A DNA stretch of 64,000 nucleotides from Nymphaea colorata (taxonomy: Eukaryota > Streptophyta > Magnoliopsida > Nymphaeales > Nymphaeaceae): NCBI RefSeq assembly GCF_008831285.2, contig NC_045149.1, positions 18,429,035-18,493,034 on the forward strand. Direction: 5' to 3'. The position numbers and the translations under genes were made by a program. The notes under the pieces were generated by a model. It worked only from the letters and a program-made list of their open reading frames with translations. It was not told where the DNA came from and did not search any database. Shown piece after piece: positions 23,715 to 35,045 of this stretch (the stretch's first letter is position 1; every line of letters starts with the position of its first letter).

Positions 23715-26700
23715 ACCTGGAGTCTAAATTCATGTTGCTAAGATAGAATTCCTTAATCCAAACAGCCATGGGAATATATTCTTTGAATTAAAGAGCCAAC
23801 ATTATTTGCAGGTGTACGGACCGAGGCCTCAGCCGGTAAACGAGGTTAGCCTTTTATTGAACCGCAGCCCTTAAAACTGGTCAGTCGGAGCAACATTGTG
23901 ATGCATCTTGAGTCATGCTGCGGATCTCAATTTCAATAATTTATTGTCACCTTAAAGACTTTGTTTGCCCAGTAAGATGCCCATCTTGGTGAAAGACTGG
24001 AAATCTAAGGTACAGCGTTCCTCTGCATGGAATGACCTCTATAATACAAAATGGCGAGTCTGTGGACCTAGCTTAGAGAGGCCAGATCACCTCTTTATTA
24101 CTGTGTGGCGTGCTAGCGGGAGTAAAGTAAAGAGAACCAGGAAAGCAAAAAACATCCGTCGATCATCGCTGGCCGGTGACTAAATGATTCTGAAAAACTT
24201 CAATAGTACACTTAGGGGTAACACCATGGGCCGTCCCAAGAGGTTAGAGATAGACGAACGGGGCGAGTTCCAAAAAATGGATATTTCGTCTGTAAAGGCG
24301 TATAACGTACACTTCACATTCACCTCTACGGACTACGATTGACTAATTCTAATCTGAACGCATTTTCCCATGTTCTCAACAGTTTCACAATAGCAACTCG
24401 CAGGGCTGAACCATCCGCGCTTAATTCACACTTCCATCTTTTCCAACAAGTCGCACAATATAACCCGACGGGGGCTAAATTTGACTCGTTTAATGGAAGA
24501 TTCCTGGAGAAAACCACCAGTAGATGGCTGTAGTACACAAGAAAACCACAAATTGGACCTTTTTTATGGGAAGAAAGCAGGGGCAGAAGACATTCCACCA
24601 TTCAGTATTTCACTTCCGATGGAGTCAGGTGCTCAGTGCAACTTTGTTCAGGTCACCCCAGAAAATGCAGTTTCCTTCAGTTGCCCCCGCATCGCTCCTG
24701 GAGGATGTCGATGCCCGGTAATGAACAGGGATCACCCTCAACAGACTTAACAATAGAGCGATCGACCGTAGCCATCTCTATCCACCATTTTGACAGTCGC
24801 TGTTTTGAAGCGTATCCAAATTTTGAATAACATAAATTTTATGCTATATCGTTAAGAATCCAAATATTATACACTGCATTTCCAAATGTAACCTAATCAT
24901 TCTGCAAAAAAATTATGTCTGGTCGACAGCAGATACAGCTCGCGGGATCTGAACTTGCCTTTGTTTCTGAAGAGCAGCCCAACCAACTCAAAGCAACTTT
25001 CTTATTTGTGCCATGACCTGCAACCGGAAGAAGAAATTTACGATTCAAATAAAGGCAGCCTTCTCAGTTCACGAGCAAGTCGACATGATAAAGCAGCAAC
25101 TACACTAGCGAAAGAAAACCAGATAAACAAGAGATGGGATATTACCGGTAGTAAAACAGCATTCATACGTCAATAATGAAGATGACAAAAAGAAAGGCCA
25201 AACTAACAACGACCATGCCTAAACATGTGTCACTAAAGAAAGTATCTTTTTAGTGGCAATGTTATGAAGGGAATGTATTTGCAGTTTGACAAAATTCTTG
25301 CTAGCCAAACGTACTTCTGATCCGAGGGTTTCTATTTAGAAGAAGACAACAGTTGGTGCACTGAGGTTTTCGAAATTCCTTCAAGTAGCGCCCAACGTCT
25401 AAACTAGTCAATCAAGCTGACGGCTTTATCATTCTCATCGTGAACACCTAGAAAACATAACTAAATTCTTTTAGAAGCAGTCAGGCCCACGAAGCCATAC
25501 GCTAAAAGCATGAAGAGATAAGCTAGAAATTAAGATTAGAGGGGCAAGGCAGATAATGAAAAAACATGAACGTTTTAAAGTTTTTTCAAAAGCAATACTA
25601 GCAAAGTAACACCACACGTAAACATGCAACGACCAGTCTAAGATAAAAAGTTTTTAAGCAATAAAAAAGAACCCAAATTAAAGCTCTCCAGTATAACTTG
25701 TACAACAAAGAGTTCCATGAGTACATCCGCCTTTGCATATGAAGAACATAAGAGATATGATACATGCGGAGCATTTCTCTAATTAAAAGGCAAAAAAAGT
25801 GTCTAGTTTGTAATTTAACGTATAAAGAATGCCTTCAACAATTCACATAATGAGAAGAAAAATAAAAAAGAAAAAAACTGATACTACGAACAACGAAAAA
25901 CAGATACTTTACATGCAAACTAACTAAAGCACATTCATAATTTAATGTGTACATTATAGAATAGATGCCAAACTTACGCATACTTCCCAAGGCACTGCTT
26001 TTAATCAGTGATATCAACATGTTAGCTTTATCTACCAATAAACTCAAACGTGATCTCAACAGCGAGGTATGGTAAAGTAAGCAGAGTGAGATTAAGAATT
26101 ACATTTGGACGCATTTACATTGTTTTGCATTTCTAACTGGGCCTGAGTCAAACTGGAACCCAAATCCAGCTAAATATGAACCTATTTACATATCAAGTCA
26201 GACTTATTGCTACCTGGAGTCACGGAGTGGGAGATCACAAGCTTCTCCCCAACTAAGCAAAAGAAAAGTTGGACCTGGCAATAGAAAAATGTAAACCATT
26301 TGAAATCTGGGTGCGCACTGCCTAAACTGCAAAAAGATGAGAACTAGGCAAACATCCACATAGGAATGACCTCCCGCCTGAGTGAGATAAGCATATCTAG
26401 CTAGCAAGGAAACTATTGCTAATGCTTCACTTGGAAAGAACGAACAACTAGAAGGCAAGACATATCGTCGAACTCAAGAGTATCCTCAGTTTTTCCTTTC
26501 TTCAGATGGTGAATTCATGATACGGTAAACATTATCATGCCGTGATGATGACACTTCCCATCATATCTACAGTACCGAAAATTCCCCTCAATGCGACAAC
26601 CTGAGGCATTCCCTTAGCATAAGTGGATACGGCACAACACAATTCCAGCATAATGTACTACATGAATATCAATCTGAAAAGAACTAAAAGAACTAACAGG

Positions 26701-27168
26701 CCTCATCCTTGCAAGAATCAAAGTAGAAAGATCAATCCCACCACGAGAGCTTAGAAAACTGAAACCTAAGATTTAAGAACCCACACCATTGTAATGACTG
26801 AACTACAACATCGACATCTCCCTATTACAGATGCAAAATTTAACAACCGTTTGTTGCATAGACCAAAAAGGCTCAGGAAAATGGTGACACTAATAAGACA
26901 CACAGCAAATGATTGTTCACCTGAAAGCAACCGAAAACTGTAATAACACCAAATTGGAACATGAATCCAGTAATACACAATGGTGATTTTAATTATGTAC
27001 AGTCATGACTCCAAAAGAACGAGCACGCTGCCACGAGGCAAGCCACATAACATAAAACATTTATATCAGAAGAAAAAAGTAGAAAAGAATTCCTAAATAT
27101 GCAAGACTATATGGAGCATCTCATCAGCGACTGATAAAAAAAACGAACATCACATGGATACCGAAACC
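23715..27168. other. Intergenic, no gene recognised
   Basis: This covers the 3' UTR of the decarboxylase and about 3 kb of AT-rich sequence up to the TIM17 3' end. Open frames around 24339-24830 and 26210-26458 show no domain. No repeats stand out. Confidence 0.45.
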
Positions 27169-27849
27169 TCACCTGGAAGATCGGAGACACGGAAAGAAAG
27201 GAAACCCCTCACTTGTATTCGAAAGTGGGGATGGGTGTGCTTGGAGAATCAAAGCTCTCCAATACCTCAGTCTTGGCTGAACCAGATGGCTCCGTCTCCT
27301 TCTTCCCCCAAAGAAACCGCCAAACCACGAAGATGACTCCTCCGCCTTTGGCCGTTGATCAACTCCGATCTCCACCCCCGCAGGGGTCATCATGGCGGGA
27401 ATCGGCTCCTCCATTGGCGGGAAATTCTGGGGCGCGCTGAGCACTTTATTAAGCATGATACCGGCGCCCTCGATGAGGGCGAGGAGGACCCCTCCGAATA
27501 TGGCCGATCGCGAAGCGGCGCCAAGACCCTGGCGCATCGAGAGGAAGCCGCCGGTAGCAGCTCCGGCGATGATGGAGTTCCAAGGGTCCTCCTTCTGTCG
27601 GACGTAGACCATGGAGCAGTCGAAGGCTGAGAAGAGGCCACCCCAGACGGCGAAGCTCCCGCCGACGCGCGGCGCGTTCATCCGGACGGCCTGTACTCCG
27701 CCGACAACGCGCTCGCCCTTCGGCGAGTTGTAGAGTCCCTTGATGAAATGGAAGGCGGAGCCGCCCACCGCGCCCATCCCGAACGCTCCTCCTATATCGT
27801 CCAAGATCCGGTCAGGGCACGGCTCCCTCGACGTCTCCGGCGTACCCAT
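27169..27849 (-). CDS. TIM17: Mitochondrial import inner membrane translocase subunit TIM17, with an apparent 3' frameshift
   Basis: The start is the ATG at 27849 ([18 protein letters not shown]), matching plant TIM17. The Tim17/22/23 domain spans about residues 15-140: [19 protein letters not shown] with small-residue helix packing, [47 protein letters not shown] and a fourth hydrophobic helix around [13 protein letters not shown]. It forms part of the TIM23 presequence translocase in the inner membrane. After [10 protein letters not shown] the open frame runs into 45 atypical residues and stops at 27169. A different frame resumes the expected hydrophilic tail ([19 protein letters not shown], ending FEYK, TGA at 27209-27211). 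The switch coincides with a run of five G on the coding strand (27305-27309), where three or six would keep the frame. This is either a sequencing/assembly error or a real indel that changes only the C-terminal tail. The gene is a single exon. Confidence 0.9.
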   Translation of the reverse strand: MGTPETSREPCPDRILDDIGGAFGMGAVGGSAFHFIKGLYNSPKGERVVGGVQAVRMNAPRVGGSFAVWGGLFSAFDCSMVYVRQKEDPWNSIIAGAATGGFLSMRQGLGAASRSAIFGGVLLALIEGAGIMLNKVLSAPQNFPPMEEPIPAMMTPAGVEIGVDQRPKAEESSSWFGGFFGGRRRRSHLVQPRLRYWRALILQAHPSPLSNTSEGFPFFPCLRSSR

Positions 27850-29849
27850 TGTCAAATAACAGGAGACCTCTCTGGCGTTCTTCTTTTCCCAGGGGACGGA
27901 AATGGACGGAGATCGCCGGAGACGGGAATGACCAGAGAAGGAAACCCTAAACAAGGGTGGAGGAAGGAAGCTTGGCCGCAAAGACACGATTTATAGACAG
28001 AGACATACTTGCTTCAAGTTCAATCTCAGGTTTCCCATTTTGCCCTACCCACGGTTTTCCTTGCCGCCAAATCCTTGATCAAAGGGAAACCGGAAACGGA
28101 AAAGGAAACGTGTTCGGGAGACGGGAAAGGGAAGCGCGGTTCTAATCGTGGGAGAAGCGTTTATGGACTTAAAAAAAAAAGAAGATTCATATGTTACGAG
28201 AGATCCTTCTCTTATGTAACTTCAAAAACTATACCCTGTGATATTTAGTTTTTCTTATTTTTATAGTCGGGCCTAATAGATCGATATATACCCATGTGAA
28301 AAACATGTAAGAATTATATGAAATTTTATGTACCTACAAACATTCATACTATAACATTTATCTTTTTAGTCTACTTTATGTACATAATCACTAATAATGC
28401 AAAAAAAGATAATGTCTATTTCATCACATTGGATTATGGTAGGCCGTAGCGGTTGGGATGAGGGTTGGTAGGCAGTCAATTCCTATGTCGAAACGTTAGA
28501 GAAGTCACCTCTATGTGTTGCAAAAATGACTAATGACAAACAAGTTAAACAGAGACACACAAAGCAAACACTCTACAAGGTCTTTTCTAAACCATGAAAT
28601 AAAATACTCTTCGTGCTATCCCAAAACTAAAAATCTTCATTATTCTCAAGTCTTGAGATCCATATATTAAAAGCATAAGAATTTCAAATTCAAGGTTTTG
28701 GTAAATGAGTGACCTAACATATTATTAGATTTTCTAACAATCTAAATTTCAGAAATAGTTGTTTCATCCATGCACCGATTTGATTCGATCCAACTTCTAC
28801 TATACCGGATTCAATCTATCTGAAATTGTAGGAAGATTTTGGAGTAAAGTATGAAGATTTTGGAGTAAAGTATTAGAGATTGATGACTGTTGTACTAAGT
28901 GGTCTGTAGCCCAATTGAACCAATAAGGGAGAGAGAACATTTTTCAACATTCCATGCAAGAAAAAGAAAAAAGCTCCAGCTGAAAAGTTGGATGATTTAA
29001 ACTTCTTAGTTGGATGATTTAAACTTCTTAGTTTTCCTTTGGGAGGAGGAAATGGTGATGCAAATGCTCCCAATGATGTTTCACATATGGAAGTTGACTG
29101 ACAAAAAGGTGAATTGATTTATGGGCCATTTCCATTATTGACATGGTGGGGTGCTTTGCATGGCATGATTTTAATGAGAATGGATTATTCAGTTTTGATG
29201 TAGACCATCAACTTCCAACGGCTCTTACTTTCTTCCATCCAATGGCGGACCCAAGATTTTTCATTAGTGGGGCACTGACACAACTTTGATGTGGGCACTA
29301 ATATAATTTTAGAGTCATAACAATGTAAAGTTAACACATTATATTGAAATTTTGATGAACGCTAGCGTGAGCAGTGGCCCACCCCAACCAACAAGTAGGT
29401 GCGCTATTGCTCACATCATGAGCTTATAGATTGTTTTAAGGCCATAAAAAATATTGGTCTCCATTGCAACTTTGACCCCAAAAGGGGCATGAGAAAATGA
29501 GTACGGATTCATGGACCCAAAGTTTGTACCTTGATCAAAGATGAACTCTTATTCTATGTTCGCCATGTCAAATTTCTTACATAATCAAAATATGAAGAGA
29601 ATTTTGATTAATCTAAGAGGTAGAGGAGAGACCAAAGGAGTGCATACTTCCTTAGTTTCTTCTTACTCAATGAAGGTTCCAAGAGCTCAGCTGTTTTGCT
29701 TTATGCCAGTCCAGGTTGGTATATCTAGTAGGTGGGCTCGAGCAGGAGGAGGGTTCGAGGAGTTCAACTGGGCCGAGTGGGCTCGCCGGTTGCGGCTTCT
29801 TTGCTACAGGGTGGTTTGACGTTTGACCAGAGAAAAGGTCAACAATAAT
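27850..29849. other. Intergenic: TIM17 promoter side, then AT-rich DNA with a small duplication
   Basis: The first 300 bases are TIM17 5' flank. A perfect two-copy duplication of 22 bp (AGTTGGATGATTTAAACTTC plus two bases) lies at 28986-29029. At about 29240-29400 a segment beginning AATGGCGGACCCAAG, with repeated GTGGGCACT, resembles decayed transposon-derived sequence also hinted at near 46975 and 54230. No gene was recognised. Confidence 0.45.
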
Positions 29850-30428
29850 ATGACCGCCCACCAAAGAAGCGTCAAAGCACTTTCTCTTCGACCTGCTTCT
29901 CCTGAAAGGATCCGCGGATTGGGAGGGGATTCGGAAATGCAGGAGAACCCACCACCGGATTCCGACAGAGACCCAAATTCCGGCCAAGAACCGGCTGATT
30001 CTCCCGCCACCAACGAGGAGGTATCGCTGCTGCGAGACGAGGAGACCCTCGCCAACGCCAAAGAGGAGAAAGAAGAAGAGGAAGAGGAAGAGGAGGGCGC
30101 GGAGGAAGAGGAAGTGTCCCGTGAGCCCAAGAGGAGGAGGACTTCATGCCCCTCAGCAATTGACGCGTGTGCGCCGGTGGCCGAGAACTCCGTCGGCGTG
30201 CCCCCTTTCTCCTTCGACACGAAGATCCAACCGATGTACTTGACTCCCAAGTTCGGGTCCTTCTCGGTGCCGAAGTTGGGGACGTCCGATCTTCAAGATC
30301 CGGCGTCAGCCCGGTCGCCGGAGGGAGCCAAGGAGGCCAAAGGGGAGGCCGGAATCGGGCCGGACACGAAGCCGCTTGTTGGACTGGGCTCCGCCGATGG
30401 TGGGCACGCAACCAAAGATGAACGATGA
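29850..30428 (+). CDS. Unrecognised acidic protein with a nuclear-localisation-like motif
   Basis: I do not recognise the family. From the ATG at 29850 the frame encodes 192 residues; a second in-frame ATG at 29937 would give 163, and the sequence does not decide between them. Residues about 72-89 are almost all glutamate. They are followed by EPKRRRTS (about 92-99), which looks like a monopartite nuclear-localisation signal. Then comes a more ordered-looking piece, PPFSFDTK and TPKFGSFSVPKLG (about 118-142). The C-terminal 50 residues are rich in Gly, Ala, Lys and Glu and probably disordered. Codon use is GC-rich, like NAA10 and TIM17, which supports coding. The protein has no signal peptide or membrane helix. 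It ends at TGA 30426-30428 and could be an intronless nuclear protein. A further exon cannot be excluded. Confidence 0.6.
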   Translation: MTAHQRSVKALSLRPASPERIRGLGGDSEMQENPPPDSDRDPNSGQEPADSPATNEEVSLLRDEETLANAKEEKEEEEEEEEGAEEEEVSREPKRRRTSCPSAIDACAPVAENSVGVPPFSFDTKIQPMYLTPKFGSFSVPKLGTSDLQDPASARSPEGAKEAKGEAGIGPDTKPLVGLGSADGGHATKDER

Positions 30429-32100
30429 AGAAGAAGGGGCTATCCGCATTTGGGGCTTCCCCTTTGCCCCTTAATTTTTTTGCTGGTTCTGTACTGATTT
30501 TTGAAGGAAGCACCATGGTTAATGGCGTCATGTATCAAAGAAAGTTGAGCTCAGCTTGTTGTTACTACTATTGTTGCAATAATAACGGTCTCATCTCTCT
30601 GAAATTCTGGCCTGACTGTCTAAGCGTTCAAGAAGATCCAGTTCTTCGTTTTCTTTTCCAGGATGAGACAATTGTGAGTTCAATCTTCAATCTTCAAAGT
30701 TGGAGAAGAATGCCAATCTGTGCCTAGCTAGATGCATTTGTTTGATGCTGATGAGACAACATGCTATTTTTTCAGTGTATTAAAGGCCGTGGGATAAGTT
30801 GATAGTGCAGCAACAATGATCAGCCAACTTTCTAGAAGACAGTTACCATGGGACAAAAGAAACGAAAAGAACAAATGTGTAGCATAATTGGCAAAGCAGC
30901 AACTTGAATCTGAGGTCGACACCAAGGTAATGCAACAACTTGACATTAATACAACTCTTAAAGATGAAGACTCGACATTTATCTCAGCGGCAAATCTGCC
31001 ACCAAACGAACTTTTGAGGGCTTGACAATTGGTGACCACAGTTTTGCTCAAAAAGTTCTTAAAGATATAGCGTGAGAAGATTAAATCTCAGTTTCTTTCA
31101 TTTTTAATGATCACCCCTTTTAGTATGACTCCAGGACATAGACTCGATGACAAAAAGGGCCCGTTTGATGGGCAGAAAATATCTTGTACCATTGAAAGTA
31201 ACATTGGAAATAAAATTTAAAATTTTTTCTGCCCGTCAAACTTGGGATGAAAACACTTGGCTTTGGTTGATTTCTGAAAACTTCTTAAAAATGCATGTTG
31301 AGCATCAGCGTCCATCGCAGCTGCCCTCCTCCCAGCTTCAACCTCACCAGACAGGCTGCCCTCCTCACTAGACAGTGCATCTCAATCGCTGACCATTTGA
31401 AGCAACAAGATGAGGATCACAATGCCGAAGACGACAGCCTCAACATCCTCTCCTTGGTTTTCCGGCGACCCACAGTCACGACAAAGTGCCAAGGATGAAA
31501 GAGCGGGAGAGAGAGGAAGAGCGAAAACTAGAAATCACCGGCCGGGCCGATTATTGCGACCGCGAGCCGCTGGTTTTTTTGGTGATAAAGAAAAACAAAA
31601 CCTAAAACAAAAAGAAAAAGATAAAAAAAAAAAAAAAACCATCATCTTGCAGTCATTTTGTCAGTCTCCGGTGGTTGGTAACTTGGTAACAGCTATTTCT
31701 TCCATTGGTAACAGCTATTTCTTCCATCGCCGGTCCTCAGCCATCTATTTCCATCGCCGGTCCTTAGCCATCTGTCACGGGTCTTCAGCCACAGTTCGTC
31801 GGTCTCCAGCCACAGAAGGTGCCTCGTCCTTGTAACAAGGCTTTCGACATACACTTTCGACTTGTATGCTGATATTACCTTAGGATCTTTGCATCATTAT
31901 TACGGCCACATTCACACCCGCAACTGGCTTGGTGCATGCCCCCCAATTAGACATTTGTCCAGATAATTGTTTGAAGTTATTGGGATGGCCAGTAGCATAA
32001 AATTAATGGACATAACAAGCAAACGAACATAAGATAAAACCTCATGAAAAGTGATTACGAACGCTGGCAAATTGTCATCATTTTAGGGACCGGTTGGTCA
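30429..32100. other. Intergenic, with small local duplications
   Basis: No gene was recognised. A 22-bp perfect duplication (TTGGTAACAGCTATTTCTTC plus CA) lies at 31683-31726. It is followed by degenerate copies of CCATCGCCGGTCCT(C/T)AGCC at about 31726-31770. A poly(A) tract lies near 31625-31638. Confidence 0.45.
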
Positions 32101-32990
32101 GCTGCACAAGAGCCGAGCTGACAAGAGCTGAGCTGAGACCGAGCTGGCCGAGCTTGGCCAGCTCGAACTCGACTATGCTAAAATTACTCGAGCTCGAACT
32201 TGAGTTGAGCTTCTTATAGTCAACTCGAGCTCAACTCGACTACCCAAAATCAAAATCAAGCTTGAACTAAACTTGATTAACTCATTAACTTGTTTAAAGT
32301 TTATTCGTTTAACTTATTTAGTTTAAAGTTTATTCGTTTAATTTATTTAACTCCTTTAGACGTTATTGAGGAAGGAATAGTCAACTCGAGCTCAACTCGA
32401 CTAGGCAAAATAGAGTTTGAACTAAACTTAACTTGTTTAAGGTTTATCCGTTTAACTTATTTAACTCTTTTAGACGTTATATTTAACTCTTTTAGACGTT
32501 ATTGAGGTTATTGAGGAAGGAACGAGCTATATTGAGAAAGGAACGAGCTATTTACCAAAAAATAAGCACCACATGAGAATAAGTTTTCTACATTTTATCG
32601 GTTTTATAATAACAAGTCGAGCAAACTCAGCTCGTTTACTTGTTCGAGTATCGCTCGTTTATAAATGAATCGAGCTCATAAATGAATCGAGCTCGAACCG
32701 AGTTTAATTGAGCGAGCCGAGTTTAATTGAGCGAGCCGAGTTTAATTGAGTTGTTCGAGTATCGTTCGTTTATAAATGAGGCGAGCCGTTCGTTTATAAA
32801 TGAGGCGAGCCGAGTTTAATTGAGTTGTTCGAGTATCGTTCGTTTGAGCTCGAACGGAGTTTAATTGAGCGAGTGGAGTTCGTTTATAAATGAGTCGAAC
32901 TCGAACCGAGTTTAATTGAGCGAGTGGAGTTTAATTGAGCGAGTTCGAGTCTATTCCGAACCGAGTTCGAGTTGGCTTGGCTCGCCAGGA
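32101..32990. repeat. CGAG/AGCTCG-rich degenerate tandem repeat block A
   Basis: About 890 bases built of short degenerate units such as GAGCGAGCCGAGTTTAATTG, GAGTTGTTCGAGTATCGTTC and GTTTATAAATGAG(T/G)CGAG, with many GAGCTCGA palindromes. The block opens with AGCTGACAAGAGCTGAGCTG and ends GAGTTCGAGTTGGCTTGGCTCG. Related sequence recurs at 34560-35045, on the other side of the LEA gene. Confidence 0.75.
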
Positions 32991-33564
32991 CAGGACAAAT
33001 AGTTACTGTTTCTTGTTTCATCTTACCGTTTCGTACATCCATTTCATACATCCATGATTGTCATCTTATATTATAGATTTCATGAATTTGCTCCAAACTA
33101 ACTTTCAAAGCATGTCAAAGCATGAATTTGCTCCAAACTTTCAAAGCAAATCCGTATTCATGCTCATAATATTCCATGGACTTACGCCCCACTCTTTACT
33201 CTAATGTTAAATATATAATCCATGACCAAACTGAATTCCGCCAGTAAATAAAAAGTTCGATCTACATTGCATCGCTGAGTAAATAAAAAGTTACTTCGGA
33301 TTCACCCGAATCGCTCCGTCTATGGTCAGGAAGAAGTTTACAGGCTTAAAAAACAAAATTCTCGAGCGAATTACTCCTGCTTTCATCCTTCTCTTACACC
33401 ACGATTATTTGACACTAAACCAGCGCAGCCAAACCCAAAAACTAACTGAACAGGAAAGGGAAAATTAAAGAAGCCTACGTAGACCAGATCAGACACTGAA
33501 TCAAACACTAACAAGAGACGGCAGCAATCAAAGGACAGAGAGACGATCAATTAACAAAGATTGA
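32991..33564. other. LEA gene 3' flank
   Basis: AT-rich sequence between repeat block A and the LEA stop codon, presumably with the LEA 3' UTR in its last 200-300 bases. A 20-bp phrase (AAAGCATGAATTTGCTCCAA-like) is duplicated near 33072-33140. Confidence 0.45.
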
Positions 33565-34110
33565 TCAATGCTTCTCCTTGTCACCACCTCCCATGCCAAG
33601 GGTGCTCTTCACAGCATCCGCAGCTCCCTGAGCCATGCTCTTCACCTGCTCCCCCGTCTACACCCGCAACATGCAACAGTCAAAGTCTCAAAGATTAATT
33701 TCAACAAGTACTCAATGAAGGATCGCTTATAACACAGCAGTGCAATTCAAAGCCGGCCGGCAGGCCACGGACGTACCTGCTGCAGGATCCCTCCGGCCCG
33801 CTCCTTCCCCTCGTGGGCAGTCTCCTGGGCGGACTCGGCAGCGCCGGAGGCCTTGTCCTTGGCCGCACCGGGGGCCCCCGACGCCTTGTCCCTAACGGTC
33901 TGCGCGCCGCTGCCTGCCTTGTCCTTCGCCGCCTGGGCTGTGTCGCTTCCCTTCTCCATCACCTGACCAGTTTTCTCCTGCAAATTTCAATGACCATTGC
34001 AGTCAGCCATGCTTATACATCGCGAGTAACATGATCAACTGCGCCTCGGCGCTTAGTACCTGAGTGTGGGCCTTTGCTTCTCCTGCCTTGAACTGCCCTT
34101 GGTCCGCCAT
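33565..34110 (-). CDS. Small LEA (group 3 / LEA_4-like) protein, three exons
   Basis: Minus-strand exons are 34110-34060, 33977-33777 and 33657-33565, joined in phase 0 at GT-AG sites; they encode 114 residues. The protein is hydrophilic and rich in Ala, Lys, Gly and Glu. It starts MADQGQFKAGEAKAHTQ, then has repeated 11-residue-like helical units (KDKAGSGAQTVRDKASGAPG), the phrase AGGILQQ at the end of exon 2, and a C-terminus TGEQVKSMAQGAADAVKSTLG. This resembles the small Arabidopsis LEA proteins of the At3g02480/At5g38760 kind as I remember them. These proteins are disordered when hydrated, become helical on drying and protect membranes and proteins in seeds or stress. There is no signal peptide. 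A TATA box (34217-34222) and an ACGT-core cluster lie upstream. A paralogue with identical intron positions lies at 37626-38824 in opposite orientation. Confidence 0.9.
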
Positions 34111-34216
34111 TGTTGGTTCTTGCGACGAGGAAGAGATGAAAAGCGTATGTAGATTTAGAGAGAGGGAGAGTTGGAGAGATCGATGATAGGAGGAGGAGGA
34201 GAGAATGCAGATGTGT

Positions 34217-34222
34217 TTTATA
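34217..34222 (-). promoter_or_regulatory. TATA box of the minus-strand LEA gene
   Basis: TATAAA on the minus strand, in the context CTCTATAAAACACA, about 107 bases upstream of the ATG at 34110. Confidence 0.65.
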
Positions 34223-34261
34223 GAGGAGAGAAGGCTAGTGCAGTGAAGACGAATGTCCTTC

Positions 34262-34396
34262 GACGTGTCCTGAGACCACGTAGACGTGTTCATTGGGTGC
34301 CAACAGAGTCAGATTTCCCTTATCTGCACAGGATCGGCCCGCCTTTTTCTTTGAAAGGCATGTGTCCCCTTCGAGAAGAACGCAATGGACACGTAT
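34262..34396 (-). promoter_or_regulatory. Cluster of ACGT-core (ABRE-like) elements
   Basis: Four ACGT cores, CGACGTGTCC (34261-34270), CCACGTAGACGTGT (34277-34290, two cores) and GACACGTATC (about 34388-34397), lie about 40-175 bases upstream of the TATA box. ACGTG(G/T)C-type sites bind bZIP ABF/AREB factors and commonly drive LEA genes in response to abscisic acid and drying. Binding here is inferred. Confidence 0.55.
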
Positions 34397-34559
34397 CATT
34401 AGTCTAGTGGGTTCATGTTTAAGTTGAGTGAAAAAGACCATGCTTTCTAGAGTTCGAGATTTTGGGGACAGAACGGTTCGTGGCAGTTGCCGGACGGGTC
34501 TGCAAATGGATCGACTACTTCTAAATATTGGACGACGGTTCTGTTCGTCTTGACAGCGT

Positions 34560-35045
34560 GAGATCTCACCGCTAGGACGAGCTACTTGAGCTTAAGTTCG
34601 ATTAGAGATGAATCATTTGCTTAATTAGTTCAGCTCTAGTTCATCAGTAGACTCATTCAAATAATGGAATTGAGTTCGAGTTCAATACGTAATTACTGAG
34701 TCGAGCTAGAGCCTTAATTGAGCTTGTTGAGCCTTAATCAAGTTGATATATTCAAACAAGTTTACCAGTCTGTCGAGCCTTAATCGAGTTGAGCTTAAGC
34801 TTACATTTAACGATGAAGATGAGTTCTATTTAAATGAGTTTGTCGGAGTTGAGTTCGAACTCAACATCGAGTCGAGTTCGAACTCAACATGTAACGATAA
34901 ATATCAATTCTATTCAAACGAGTTTACCGAATCGAGCTCGAGCTCAACATGTAATTATTGAGTCGAGCTCGAGCTGCTCTCGCTGAGCTATTCTCGAACT
35001 CAAGGTTTCATTAGTTGTGATAACCTTGAGTTGACTAAACTCGGG
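34560..35045. repeat. CGAG/AGCTCG-rich degenerate repeat block B
   Basis: The same vocabulary as block A at 32101-32990: GAGTCGAGCTCGAGCT, GAGTTCGAACTCAACAT(C/G), GAGCCTTAATCGAGTTGAGC. The repeated phrase CTCAACATGTAA(C/T) marks units near 34890 and 34950. It lies upstream of the LEA promoter. Confidence 0.7.

Noticed and set aside
29804-30531. Long minus-strand frames of 148 and 219 codons
   Set aside because: They are antisense to the acidic protein; their Ser- and Pro-rich runs come from the complement of Glu and Lys codons. The choice of strand rests on GC-rich coding style and the NLS-like motif, so some doubt remains.
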